Below, piece by piece: positions 1 to 8,879 of a DNA stretch of 64,000 bases (the stretch's first letter is position 1; each line of letters begins with the position of its first letter). A model generated the notes under the pieces. The model did not search any database and was not told where the DNA came from. It was given only the letters and a program-made list of their open reading frames with translations. The DNA is from Bombyx mori (taxonomy: Eukaryota; Arthropoda; Insecta; Lepidoptera; Bombycidae). The position numbers and the translations under genes are program-made. The stretch covers positions 14,526,001 through 14,590,000 of the forward strand of contig NC_085114.1 of NCBI RefSeq assembly GCF_030269925.1, in the 5' to 3' direction.

Positions 1-39
1 GGACCCGTTGACAAAGTGCAAGTTGTAATTGATGCAAAG
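1..39 (+). CDS. tra2: tra2 exon, RRM middle part (left-truncated by the window)
   Basis: Thirteen codons, [13 protein letters not shown], in frame from base 1, followed by a GTATGT donor at 40. They match the RRM loop just before RNP1 in tra2 proteins. The exon continues to the left of the window. Confidence 0.85.
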
Positions 40-3000
40 GTATGTATTGGAGAATCAAATTCGTTTTAATTAAATAATAAATAAATATATATTTACTATA
101 AATAAATATTTACTAACAATCACGCCACATAAACTGGTCCCATGATAAGTTCGTAAGAACTTGTGTTACAGGTACCAGATAACGGAAATAAATGTAAGAT
201 TTTTATCATACACATACGTAGTATATTTAATATACATCCATAACCCTGGAAAATACATTTATATTTATCATACAAATATCTTCCCTTGGCGGGATTCGAA
301 CCCGCGACCCCCTTGTGTAGTGACCATGTCACTTACCGCTACACCAGACGTCCGTCAATCAATTGACTGCAATGGATTTTTCACATTTCCATGGTAGGCA
401 ATAGTGGCTAAGGTGTGATGACCACGAGCGATGGTGTCAACTCAATCAGCTGGAATGTTTCATCGAATAGAGTCGACATCCCCATCGTATTTCTTGAGAT
501 TTTATTGATCATTAACTTTTGTTTTCTAAATTATTAGTAGGAACAAAAACTATTATGATGGAAATATTTTCTTTCACACAGACGGGCCGTTCCCGAGGGT
601 TTTGCTTCGTTTACTTTGAGGACATGGAAGATGCTAAGATTGCAAAGAATGAATGCACCGGAATGGAAATTGACGGTCGTCGCATCCGCGTCGATTATTC
701 CATAACACAGCGAGCTCACACTCCCACTCCGGGCATCTACATGGGAAAACCTACGTAAGTAATTAAACTGGTGTTAGTATATATACACTATAATAAAAAA
801 GTAGACTAGTGATGCAATTGGCAGCAATAAATTTTATCAATATATATTGATATATCTTGAATAGAAAAAGAAAAAAAATGGTTTTATTGCTTAAAAACGA
901 AATGCCATTCACGAAACCAAAGCCGAAACTTCACGAGCACTTTTTTATCTTTCCATCAATGAACGCATCACTTTTTTACAGTATATTTGTAGTCTGATTA
1001 TGTGAATTTTACTAACAGCTGACTGACGACCTCGACATACATATTAATTGAAATCTAAAAATTATTGCAAAAAAATCGACCATAAATACTGTTGATTAAC
1101 AAATCAAATCCGAATGGTTGTAATGTAAAAACAATTGATTTTGTTTTCTAAATTATATTTGAGTCAACTATTATCAAAGCCGGCAATGTGACTTTTGGAA
1201 AATTATTGGTAAATCAGAAAAACGAATTATTGACTTTGTATTCCATTGGCAGTCACAAAACTCTTCTGAACGACATCTTAGATAAATAACAGGTTAAGTA
1301 TTAACCTTTATTTAATGCAGGTTTTGAACCGTATTCTTTGAAGGAGACGATTATATTCAAATTAATCTGTATTGACATATCAATAACATTTTTTTGTCCA
1401 AATGCACAGATTGCCACCTTTGATAATAGACGACTCATTTGTAATCCAACACTGTAATTTCACAGATTAATATTACTATATTTGTGAATCCAAATGTTGG
1501 TAGATTATACAGATATGAATGGTTTAGAGTGAGTCTGTTTATAGTGTAACTGATTCATTAAAGGCCCATTCTAACATTTTTAATATCCTTTTATTGAATT
1601 TGTTTTAAACCATCGAGAAACATATCAGTCAGCTAAATGTTGGCCACAATTTAACCAAGTACTCAAGTGAGCTTAGTGCGAGTTTCTTAACGTTCCCGAT
1701 AGCGTAAAAGTTAAGGCAATTTTGTATGCAGTTGGAATAGCGCCCCTAGCGGCAAACGTACGCAAACGATCCCATTCCATACAAATATGAGCTAACTTTT
1801 ACGCTATCGAGAACTTTAAAAACTCGCACTAAGCACACGAGAACTCCATTTATAAAATAAAAAAAGTTTCTATTGAAATATGTTCCCGTGTGTTACAACG
1901 CAGTGGACGCTGCCCTGCCGCGCCCGCTTGAGACTAACTGTAACCCAAATGTATTTTGTTTAGCAGAATAAGTAGCAGAGGCGATAATGGATACGACAGG
2001 CGCCGCGACAGAGAGTGAGTCCTTTTTTTTAAACTGACCCCCACTTGAAATCATCCTTCTTGAAACTCATTGTGCTGTGTGCAAACTGGCGTTAGTGCCG
2101 CGTATTGAATTTATAATTGATTAGATCGAAGCCCTAAAAAAATTTTTATGCATTATCAGCACAGATATCATGGTGAAACAATTTTTATTGCAAACTATTG
2201 GATATATACTAGTGAAAGTGACTAGGATTGAACACATCAGATCTTACAATTTTCAAGGAGGGTAGACACTTTGTAGTTTCTCTGACTTTAAAATAACTAA
2301 TCTTGACCATACATACTGATACTTCATGCCCATTTTATGCTTGCATAATATGACTAGTATCTATATGGTAATGTACATGCCCCATAAGCAAAAAATCGTA
2401 AAACGATCGTCGTGGCTCGACAATACTTAATAGTATTTTTTTATTGCTAGTGTTTGAAATTTTATTGGTGAATTGTAATTCAAATAATTCTCAAGGCGTT
2501 TTGTACTTTTATAGTTTTATTCTACTGTAGAGGTCACAGTTGTGAGGGAATTATCGTTGTTGTAGCATAGCATAGGTTTAAATGGGAATACATTTTTTTT
2601 TATTGCTTAGATGGGTGGACGAGCTCACAGACCACCTGGTGTTAAGTGGTTACTGGAGCCCATAGACATCTACAACGTAAATGAGCCACCCACCTTGAGA
2701 TATAAGTTCTAAGGTCTCAGTATAGTTACAACAGCTGCTCCACCCTTCAAACCGAAACGCATTACTATTTCACGGTAGAAATAGGCAGGGTGATGGTACC
2801 TACCCGCGCGGACTCATAAGAGGTCCTGCCACCAGCAAAAATGTTGAGTGGTTATTAACTGCATAAAGCCGTCCCCCATTTTAACAGCGTATTGTAAAAG
2901 TACACATGATTTATTACCGGTCAGAACTCATTTTTCAGTAAACTTTGGTATCGGTTCACATCGCTGGCCCGACCAGAGCCGGCTAGTTGTTGCTGACGTG

Positions 3001-4665
3001 TGCTTGTGTCCACAGCGACTACTACTACCGCGGCGGCGGCGGCGGCGGCGGCTACCGCGAGCGCGACTACTACCACCGCGGCTACCGGCACCGCTCGCCC
3101 TCGCCGCACTACCGCCGCACGCGACGCTACGAGCGGGAGCGCTCCTACTCGCCCCGTGAGTACACGCACGCACACCCACACGCACACGCACGCACGCACA
3201 CGCACGCACGCACGCACACGCACGTACGCACACGCACGCGGTCAATTGAAACAATCGCATAATTGTTGCAGTTAGTAATTGCAGTGTAAACTCTGGTGAG
3301 AGATCACCCGCGCGGAAGCGGACTCGTTATCAACGCGATCGTTGCTCGCCCCGTAAGTATTAGTTGCAATGTCTCATGAACGTGTTGAGAATCTCAGTTA
3401 ACTAATAAAGATATGAAAGTCGACATTTTGTCTGTCCGCACAATTAACAAGTCGAAAGAATTGCACAGTTCTCATTAACAGAACTGGCCCCTGGTGGCAG
3501 AGTGTGCAGCGAGCCTGCACTCAGTCAGGGATATAAGTATATTGTTGAGACTTTAAGAACCCAAATATACAAAAGAAAAACCATAACGGTCATTTGTTTT
3601 GAAATAATTAAAATGTGAAATGTTTGACTGAAATACTCAATACCGGAGGAATCCGTCACGTCTAGACTAGCAGGTAGACTTTAGACACGAGTAGACTCAG
3701 CAGAGCTGACTAGTGCTCTCCATTCAGTACGTGGAGCTTCGCTTCTGATACTTTGTGTAATCTTGTAAGTATTAGTAGTTCAGTCCCTTAGGTCTCTAGG
3801 AGTCGAGGTAGTAGTGTCAACATGAACAAGTAAGTTATTAATATTTACCATAATCACTTCTGATAAAACTATAAAACGTATAGACATTGCCAGATTTGTG
3901 CATTGGACTCTATTGCTTTAATTATTTAGATATATTAGAAAATGTAATAATAGTTAAAATAGTTGCTAATTTGTGCAGTTTCTAAAGTCTAGTTCACAAA
4001 TTTTGACAGCTTTAATATCCAACAGAACACCAGTAACATTAATTAACAATTTATACTTATATAAGTATTCATTCTACGAGTAATAATATAATATTTATTA
4101 ATTAATCATCATTAGTGTATTTTGTGCATATATTTGTCTGTATATTGATTCTGTTAATTTTGACATCTTTATCTCTGTTTAAATAGTCGGCATCATATTA
4201 TATAATTAAAAAAAAAAAAAACAATTTCAATTCCCCAATTAAAATTTTCCATGTTTTATATTCATTTGGTCAGTTTATTCTCATCAATAGAATGAGCTGC
4301 CCCGTTCCGTGATGCCGATGCGTTTTGATGTGTGCTTTGTGATCGTGTACATGATAGTTACATTCCCTTGTTTAAATTTCCAGGTCGTTATTAGTAAGTT
4401 CGCGACGCTGACCTCAACCGAATAGTTTGATACACGTATGGCCCCAATGTCGCCCCTGGCCTCGTAATGCATTTAAACGGTACCTGTGTCGGCCGGGTTA
4501 CATTGTACTGTTTGTTAATATGATTAAGGATGTTTGTAAAGTGACCGAGTCGCGGTCCTGTCGTCTTAATGGGTTTATATAGATTTAATTAGAACGTAAG
4601 ACAGCCCGCTGCGGGCCACGCCTCTAGAATGTAAACTTAGCTCTAATAAAGTTTTAACAATAAGG
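1..4665 (+). CDS. tra2: transformer-2 (tra2) homologue, 3' part of the gene, partial at the left edge
   Basis: Nuclear SR-type RNA-binding protein that binds exonic splicing enhancers and controls alternative splicing; in flies it works in sex determination and male germline. Visible exons are 1-39, 582-754, 1967-2014 (or from 1964), 3016-3155, 3272-3352 and 4384-4394, and all join in frame. They encode the second half of the RRM with RNP1 RGFCFVYF (594-617), the family-specific linker ending [13 protein letters not shown], a Gly-run with Tyr/Arg, and an RS-like tail ending SPRRY, the usual tra2 C-terminus. The start codon, N-terminal RS domain and RNP2 lie outside the window. All junctions are GT-AG. 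The gene converges on HPS4 about 4 kb away. Identity is confident from the RRM and linker; exon use in the tail is inferred from frame and splice sites. Confidence 0.93.
119..357 (-). mobile_element. tRNA-derived SINE (family C), in the first visible tra2 intron
   Basis: Read on the minus strand it starts with a tRNA-like head holding an A box (TGGTGTAGCGG) and a B box (GGTTCGAATCC), then an AT-rich body ending near gtggcgtgattgtta. It is collinear over its whole length with the + strand copy at 52,525-52,782. The acceptor-stem halves do not pair, so it is a SINE head and not a working tRNA gene. Confidence 0.8.
582..754 (+). CDS. tra2: tra2 exon carrying RNP1 and the tra2 linker
   Basis: The acceptor ctttcacacag ends at 581 and the GTAAGT donor starts at 755. 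The exon encodes [20 protein letters not shown] and onward through [17 protein letters not shown] to the linker [15 protein letters not shown]. Aromatic RNP1 residues are all present. The linker after the RRM is diagnostic for tra2 within the SR proteins. The exon ends two bases into a Thr codon. Confidence 0.95.
755..1663. other. tra2 intron, no further feature seen
   Basis: AT-rich intronic DNA between the RNP1 exon and the NAGNAG exon. I see no coding exon, RNA gene or recognisable repeat until the MITE that begins at about 1671. Confidence 0.6.
1671..1841. mobile_element. palindromic MITE (family P)
   Basis: Long inverted repeat: gcttagtgcgagttt at the left end and its complement near 1820-1838, with inner arms containing cgatagcgtaaaagtta and its complement. 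The centre has the block gcgcccctagcggcaaacg. The same palindrome occurs at about 11,973, 17,696, 17,827, 54,608 and, in broken form, 48,208 and 57,915. It has no coding capacity, so any mobility would depend on a transposase elsewhere. Confidence 0.75.
1964..2014 (+). CDS. tra2: tra2 exon with tandem NAGNAG acceptor
   Basis: Short exon encoding [14 protein letters not shown], completed by split codons on each side. The acceptor reads tttagcag, so splicing after tag (exon from 1964) or after cag (exon from 1967) differs by exactly one codon and both keep frame. The donor is GTGAGT at 2015. It belongs to the Arg/Asp-rich region between RRM and RS tail. Confidence 0.75.
2592..2896 (-). mobile_element. 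Bm1-type SINE with alternative head, in a tra2 intron
   Basis: The tail (minus strand) has the usual Bm1 3' half ending aagcaataaaaaaaa, complete to the gtaggacctcttatgag region. Beyond it, 2837-2896 is not the normal Bm1 tRNA head. It is a segment shared with the copy at 49,586-49,886 (aaaatgttgagtggttatta and following). Confidence 0.8.
3016..3155 (+). CDS. tra2: tra2 exon with glycine run and Tyr/Arg/Ser tail
   Basis: The acceptor ttgtgtccacag is followed by codons for [20 protein letters not shown], then [14 protein letters not shown] and ERERSYSPR. This resembles the glycine-rich hinge and C-terminal RS domain of animal tra2. The exon is strikingly GC-rich in an AT-rich neighbourhood, and its seven glycines are encoded by a GGC repeat. 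The donor GTGAGT at 3156 runs straight into a CA/CG microsatellite. Confidence 0.85.
3160..3240. repeat. CA/CG-rich microsatellite next to a tra2 5' splice site
   Basis: About 80 bp of alternating cacacg and cgcacg units start immediately after the donor of the preceding tra2 exon, inside the short 116-bp intron before the 81-nt exon. Pure purine-pyrimidine alternation of this kind is prone to length change. Confidence 0.9.
3272..3352 (+). CDS. tra2: probable tra2 cassette exon (81 nt, frame-neutral)
   Basis: The acceptor is aattgttgcag ending at 3271; the donor is GTAAGT at 3353. It stays open only in the frame set by the previous exon and encodes [20 protein letters not shown] followed by QRDRCSP. 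Two other AG sites nearby would give early stops. Both ends split a codon after the first base and the length is a multiple of three, so it can be skipped without changing frame. The Arg/Ser content fits an RS-tail insert. Confidence 0.6.
4384..4665 (+). CDS. tra2: tra2 terminal exon, last codons and 3' UTR
   Basis: A good acceptor, cccttgtttaaatttccag, ends at 4383. After the split Arg codon the exon encodes Arg-Tyr-stop (TAG at 4392-4394), giving the SPRRY C-terminus typical of tra2 proteins. The rest is 3' UTR with an AATAAA hexamer at 4645-4650; cleavage is expected just after, near 4665. Confidence 0.8.
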
Positions 4666-4669
4666 TCTA

Positions 4670-7600
4670 ATATTGATTTTGTTTGTTTTGAAAAGGTATT
4701 GAAACAAGAAGTAAAGGATGAAGTTCCTTGAAACTAACTGTGTTGAAGTTTTGAAAATGTTTGCATTGAAAAAAGCCCTTTCGAAACGGCGGTCGAAAAC
4801 CCGGACCGGCCGAGGGAAGTTCGCCGCTTGTCGAAGCGAAAAGAATATGATCGGGTTACCCGCTTTGTAGGAAGCAACCAAGCTTTCAAGAACTTTGAAG
4901 AGAGAAGTGTCGCGCTAAATTTTGATCATATTCTTTATCTTCCGACTTAAAAACAATAATAATAATCGTAATAATTCTGCAGTAAATCTAACACACGTTG
5001 CATTTCACTTCGGTATTTACATGTTACATATATTATTTTATTATATGTATTCGGTTTTTATTTGAGTTTGACATATCTATATAGTTAGATGTAGTGGTAA
5101 CTTGTGAGCGACTATCAATAAAACAATAGTTTTGTAACGTCGTATGTAGTACTTCTTCATTCATTGCGTTTCTCTCTCCCACCTTTTCTTATCCATCATT
5201 CCCTTGATATTTTTGATTCTTGATAATGTGCAGACCTACGAGTTGAATGCACTAGCGAATGACTCAAATCTGTTACTGGTGGTGAGACTGTTTCATCAGT
5301 CCCGTGTTTCATTAAAGTTTTAGTCGCCTTAGATTCTTTTCTAATGTGCAACAATATTCGCGAACAACTTGTTTTCACCTTTACCGTCTCAAAGCATTCC
5401 ATATATTTTTAGTGAAAACAATGACCTCAGAATTATGTTGAATTTGGCACTAACAAAATAACAAAACAAGTTTTCTTGAAACGTGACCAAAATCGTTTGT
5501 TTTTCTCAGAATGGGATCGACTTGTAGGTATGATCGTAGTTAATTCGTAAGAGTTTTGGAATTGTATGTATATATAAATATTAGTTATTGACAAAATAAT
5601 TACTGGTGTTTCATTCTATACAAACTACTAGAACGCTGTGTATTTAGAAGTACAATTATTAAATAAATTTTAAGGGATAAAAAAGTTCTTGCAGAAATAC
5701 GTTGAGCTAATTTCATTATATTGATTTTACTGTGCATAATAAATATTTGTAATGTCTAAACCTAACTTACTGATAAATGTAGTAAGTACCTTGACATTTT
5801 ATAAAAAAAAAATTGCAAGTTATACTATTTTTGCAAGAATTCTTGTAGTTGTTGGTTGCGCAAAAAAAAAATACAAATTGCACTAGTCAAAAAGTTTATT
5901 AAAATTCTTATATAATTATGTATGTATACCTAATTATTCTAATTACTTATAACACCATATACACAAGTATTGGCACTATGGCTTCTTCACTATAACACTT
6001 ACATTATTATTGTTAAAAATACTATTAACGACGTAAAAATCTGCTTAATAACTTAACATTAATCCAATTTAGTTTTGTCCAATGCAAACAGTACTACATT
6101 AGGTCTCTAGAAAGTTACAATATAAAGAACAAAATACTAATATATTAAATCACAGAAAGGGCTGCGGTTCGGTGTTTAACATTGAAATATACTGATGAAA
6201 TTTACGTCTAATATGATTGAAAAGGCTCAAATTTGGTGATATCTTTGTAAAGGATACACTCCAAATTTGAATCTTGATGTGATATTGGAATGCGCAAATA
6301 ACATGGAATGGTTAATAATACTGTCGTGATTACAATAACAAAAAAATATTGCTACATATAAAACTTAACAAATCTAAAAATAAATAATTCGAAATTAACA
6401 TTATCCGGTATTTATATTTTAGTCTGAATAAAACCAATATGATATTTTCCTTATAGCGTTACTTATCTAAAGATCGTGTTGACACTAAATATTTCTGTGC
6501 TCCGACACGTGATATACTTAAAACGCTTTACATCTTGAAATGGCATTTGGAAAAATTTATATTCAAATCTTTTTCTTATAGGTAGGATATTTTATTTATA
6601 AAAAGGTCAAAGTATTGAAGCCCGCGATTCAAGCATGTATATTTACATAATTTTTTTGCAAAAAATCCAAACCACGAAATAGTGAATAATGGAGAAATCG
6701 AAGATAATAGTTTTGGAAACGGGCGGCACCTGATATCTTAATGGCAAGTATAAACATTAGCTTAAATATAACATTTGTACAGAACTCCTTTTGTACAAAC
6801 TTCATAGCCAAAATACGCTTAAATTAATGAAAACGATAGCTTCTACAAAAAAAAAAAAATAGTGGCGAATTTTTACTTCCAACTAAGCTAATATGAAATT
6901 GCAATACGCATTAAAACCGGGCACTATGGTAAGGTGCAGAAAGGATCATTTTCATTAATTTACTAGGTATATGAAAATAACTACCTATTTGGTAGCTGCT
7001 TCATTAAATACTCTACTCTAGATAATTTCTCAACTGTACAAACACGAAGTAAAAAGAACATTTTTTCAACGAATTGGTTTGTAATTGATTATGCTGGATA
7101 ATATCATTGAGTCTCATTGAGATATGCATGTACATACATAAATATGTGCATTGTGACTAAAGTTGAGAAATTATGAATTAATACCAGTTTCACTAAAATA
7201 TCCTAAGCTATCTTTGAATTTTACAATAACGATTAGTAGCTAATTTAAAGGTAAATTTTTTGGCTTTATTTCACCTACACTAATTGATAACTTATCCCGT
7301 CCGATCGTAGCAGCCTAAGCTACCAGCGATTAGGTAAATAAAAAATACACCTAAATTTAAAATAATTCTCGGAGTTTTGGAAAAAAAATGTTGACTGCTT
7401 CTATTATGCAAATAACATCCTACAATTTAAATTGGACATAAATTGAAATGTTTTTTTGTTTAAAAGTAATAAAATTTTGACATTATGTTAATGATTTTTC
7501 GCTGCTATCGAGAATTATTTTTATAAATACCTACTTTTACGTATAAATATATGTACATACCAGTTTAGCGCAAGAGTATATATTTTTGAGTACCGTTTCT

Positions 7601-8560
7601 TGATGTACTTTACGTTGCCTAGCTAATTATATGCACAGGCAATACTGACTGCTACCGTTCCGACCTTGATTATAGTTATGTACTGTCTATTACTGGTCGT
7701 TAATTATTTATTCATTTGTAGAATTCGAAATATACAAAGACTATAAATGTTTTTAGCCTTTTAGATTTACAAAAAAGTACTCATGGCCTCCTAGTTTGAA
7801 TATTTACTTTGTGATACAGATTATTTTTTTCAGTTATATTCGATTTACATGGAGATGTGATGTTCGTAGCTATGTATTTAAATACGCAATAAGAAACTAT
7901 GACTACATAGTGCGTTAGTAAATAAACACAATTGTCTTTTTTCGGGACTAACAAAGTTATTCTGTGAGGATAATGCTAGTTACCCATGCATACTCTTCCA
8001 TGCAGTCGAGACATATGAGAACAATATAAAATATTTATAATTTTGTATAAATATTTTAACGGAAGCGGATTGTGACCGTGGGCACGTTATGTCCTGCCTT
8101 TAAAGCTATAATCGTAAACAAAACAACTGCCCTAAATTATTACTGTTGTGTTGGTATAGAATGTTACAAGGTTAATAGGAGGCCCCGAGTTTTTTTATTG
8201 GGTTCATATATGTGATTATGTAAATCACGGTGTTTAGTAACTTTAACTTATTCTAATGGTTTGCTCTGTATCTGGCCACTATTGCTTATGATTTGCATTT
8301 ACTACTGTTGGTATGATTTATAATCTAGTGGTGCAGCATGGTGTCAGCGGTCTGGTGGTCATGGGTTCCATTAACTCAGTCGAGTGATTACCCAGGTTCT
8401 ATGACGCCTAGAGAATAATACTTCAATACCTAAATTCGTATTCATTTTTGAAGTGATAAAAGTATTGTCTGATCCCGACACAACGCTGCTTATGATGTAC
8501 TCATTTGTCTCAATGCTGACGGGAGTTGTTTTATCAATTTCTTATGAGGGTGATGTTTGG
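4670..8560. other. Intergenic DNA between the convergent tra2 and HPS4 genes
   Basis: Nearly 4 kb of AT-rich DNA with many A and T runs. I see no open reading frame with protein-like composition, no splice-bounded exon I can support, no tRNA and no copy of the repeat families listed elsewhere here. Confidence 0.55.
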
Positions 8561-8571
8561 AGATCACGTTT

Positions 8572-8676
8572 TTTTTTATTGCCCTTGTAGGCAGACAAGC
8601 ACACGGCCCACCTGATGGTGAGCGTTTACCGTTGCCCATGGACTTCAGCAGGGGCAGAGCCAAGCCGCTGCCTACC
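8572..8676 (-). mobile_element. SINE (family 2) tail in the HPS4 3' UTR, with poly(A) signal
   Basis: Minus-strand sequence ggtaggcagcggcttggct leads to a terminal ctacaagggcaataaaaaa, the 3' half of a SINE family also found at 36,453, 39,520 and 63,161. It begins within 40 bp after the HPS4 stop codon. Its AATAAA (8580-8575, minus) is the nearest polyadenylation hexamer to HPS4. Confidence 0.75.
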
Positions 8677-8710
8677 GCAAAAGTGTGAGTTGCATTGTAC
8701 GTGCGGCGCG

Positions 8711-8879
8711 TTAGAGCAGCAGCGTGGCGTGGTCCCGGTGCAGGCGGCGCCGCGCCCGCAGCGGGGCGGCCGCCAGCGCGTCGGAGGGCGGGGGCGGGCC
8801 GGCGTCGCGCGGGCCCCGCTCGCAGTAGTACACCTCCGCGCCGCCGCTGCTGGCGCCCACCACCACGCTCTCGTCGCTC
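8711..8879 (-). CDS. HPS4: HPS4 exon 10, C-terminus
   Basis: The acceptor tgttcctattgcgacag ends at 8880. The exon encodes SDESVVVGASSGGAEVYYCE through a Pro-rich turn to RARRRLHRDHATLLL and TAA at 8711-8713. The final strand and the basic helix ending in Leu parallel the human C-terminus. The exon is very GC-rich compared with its surroundings. Confidence 0.75.

Noticed and set aside
285..357. A tRNA gene on the minus strand
   Set aside because: Has good A and B boxes, but the acceptor-stem halves do not pair and the flanking body is shared with the 52.5-kb copy, so it is a SINE head.
3274..3290. Alternative acceptors ttag (3,275) and gcag (3,284) for the tra2 cassette exon
   Set aside because: Both lead to an immediate stop in the frame set by the upstream exon, whereas the acceptor at 3,271 stays open to the next donor.
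3660..3835. Alternative tra2 terminal exons near 3,660-3,835
   Set aside because: A few AG sites would give short tails, but their polypyrimidine tracts are poor, while the 4,384 exon gives the family-typical SPRRY end and a poly(A) signal.
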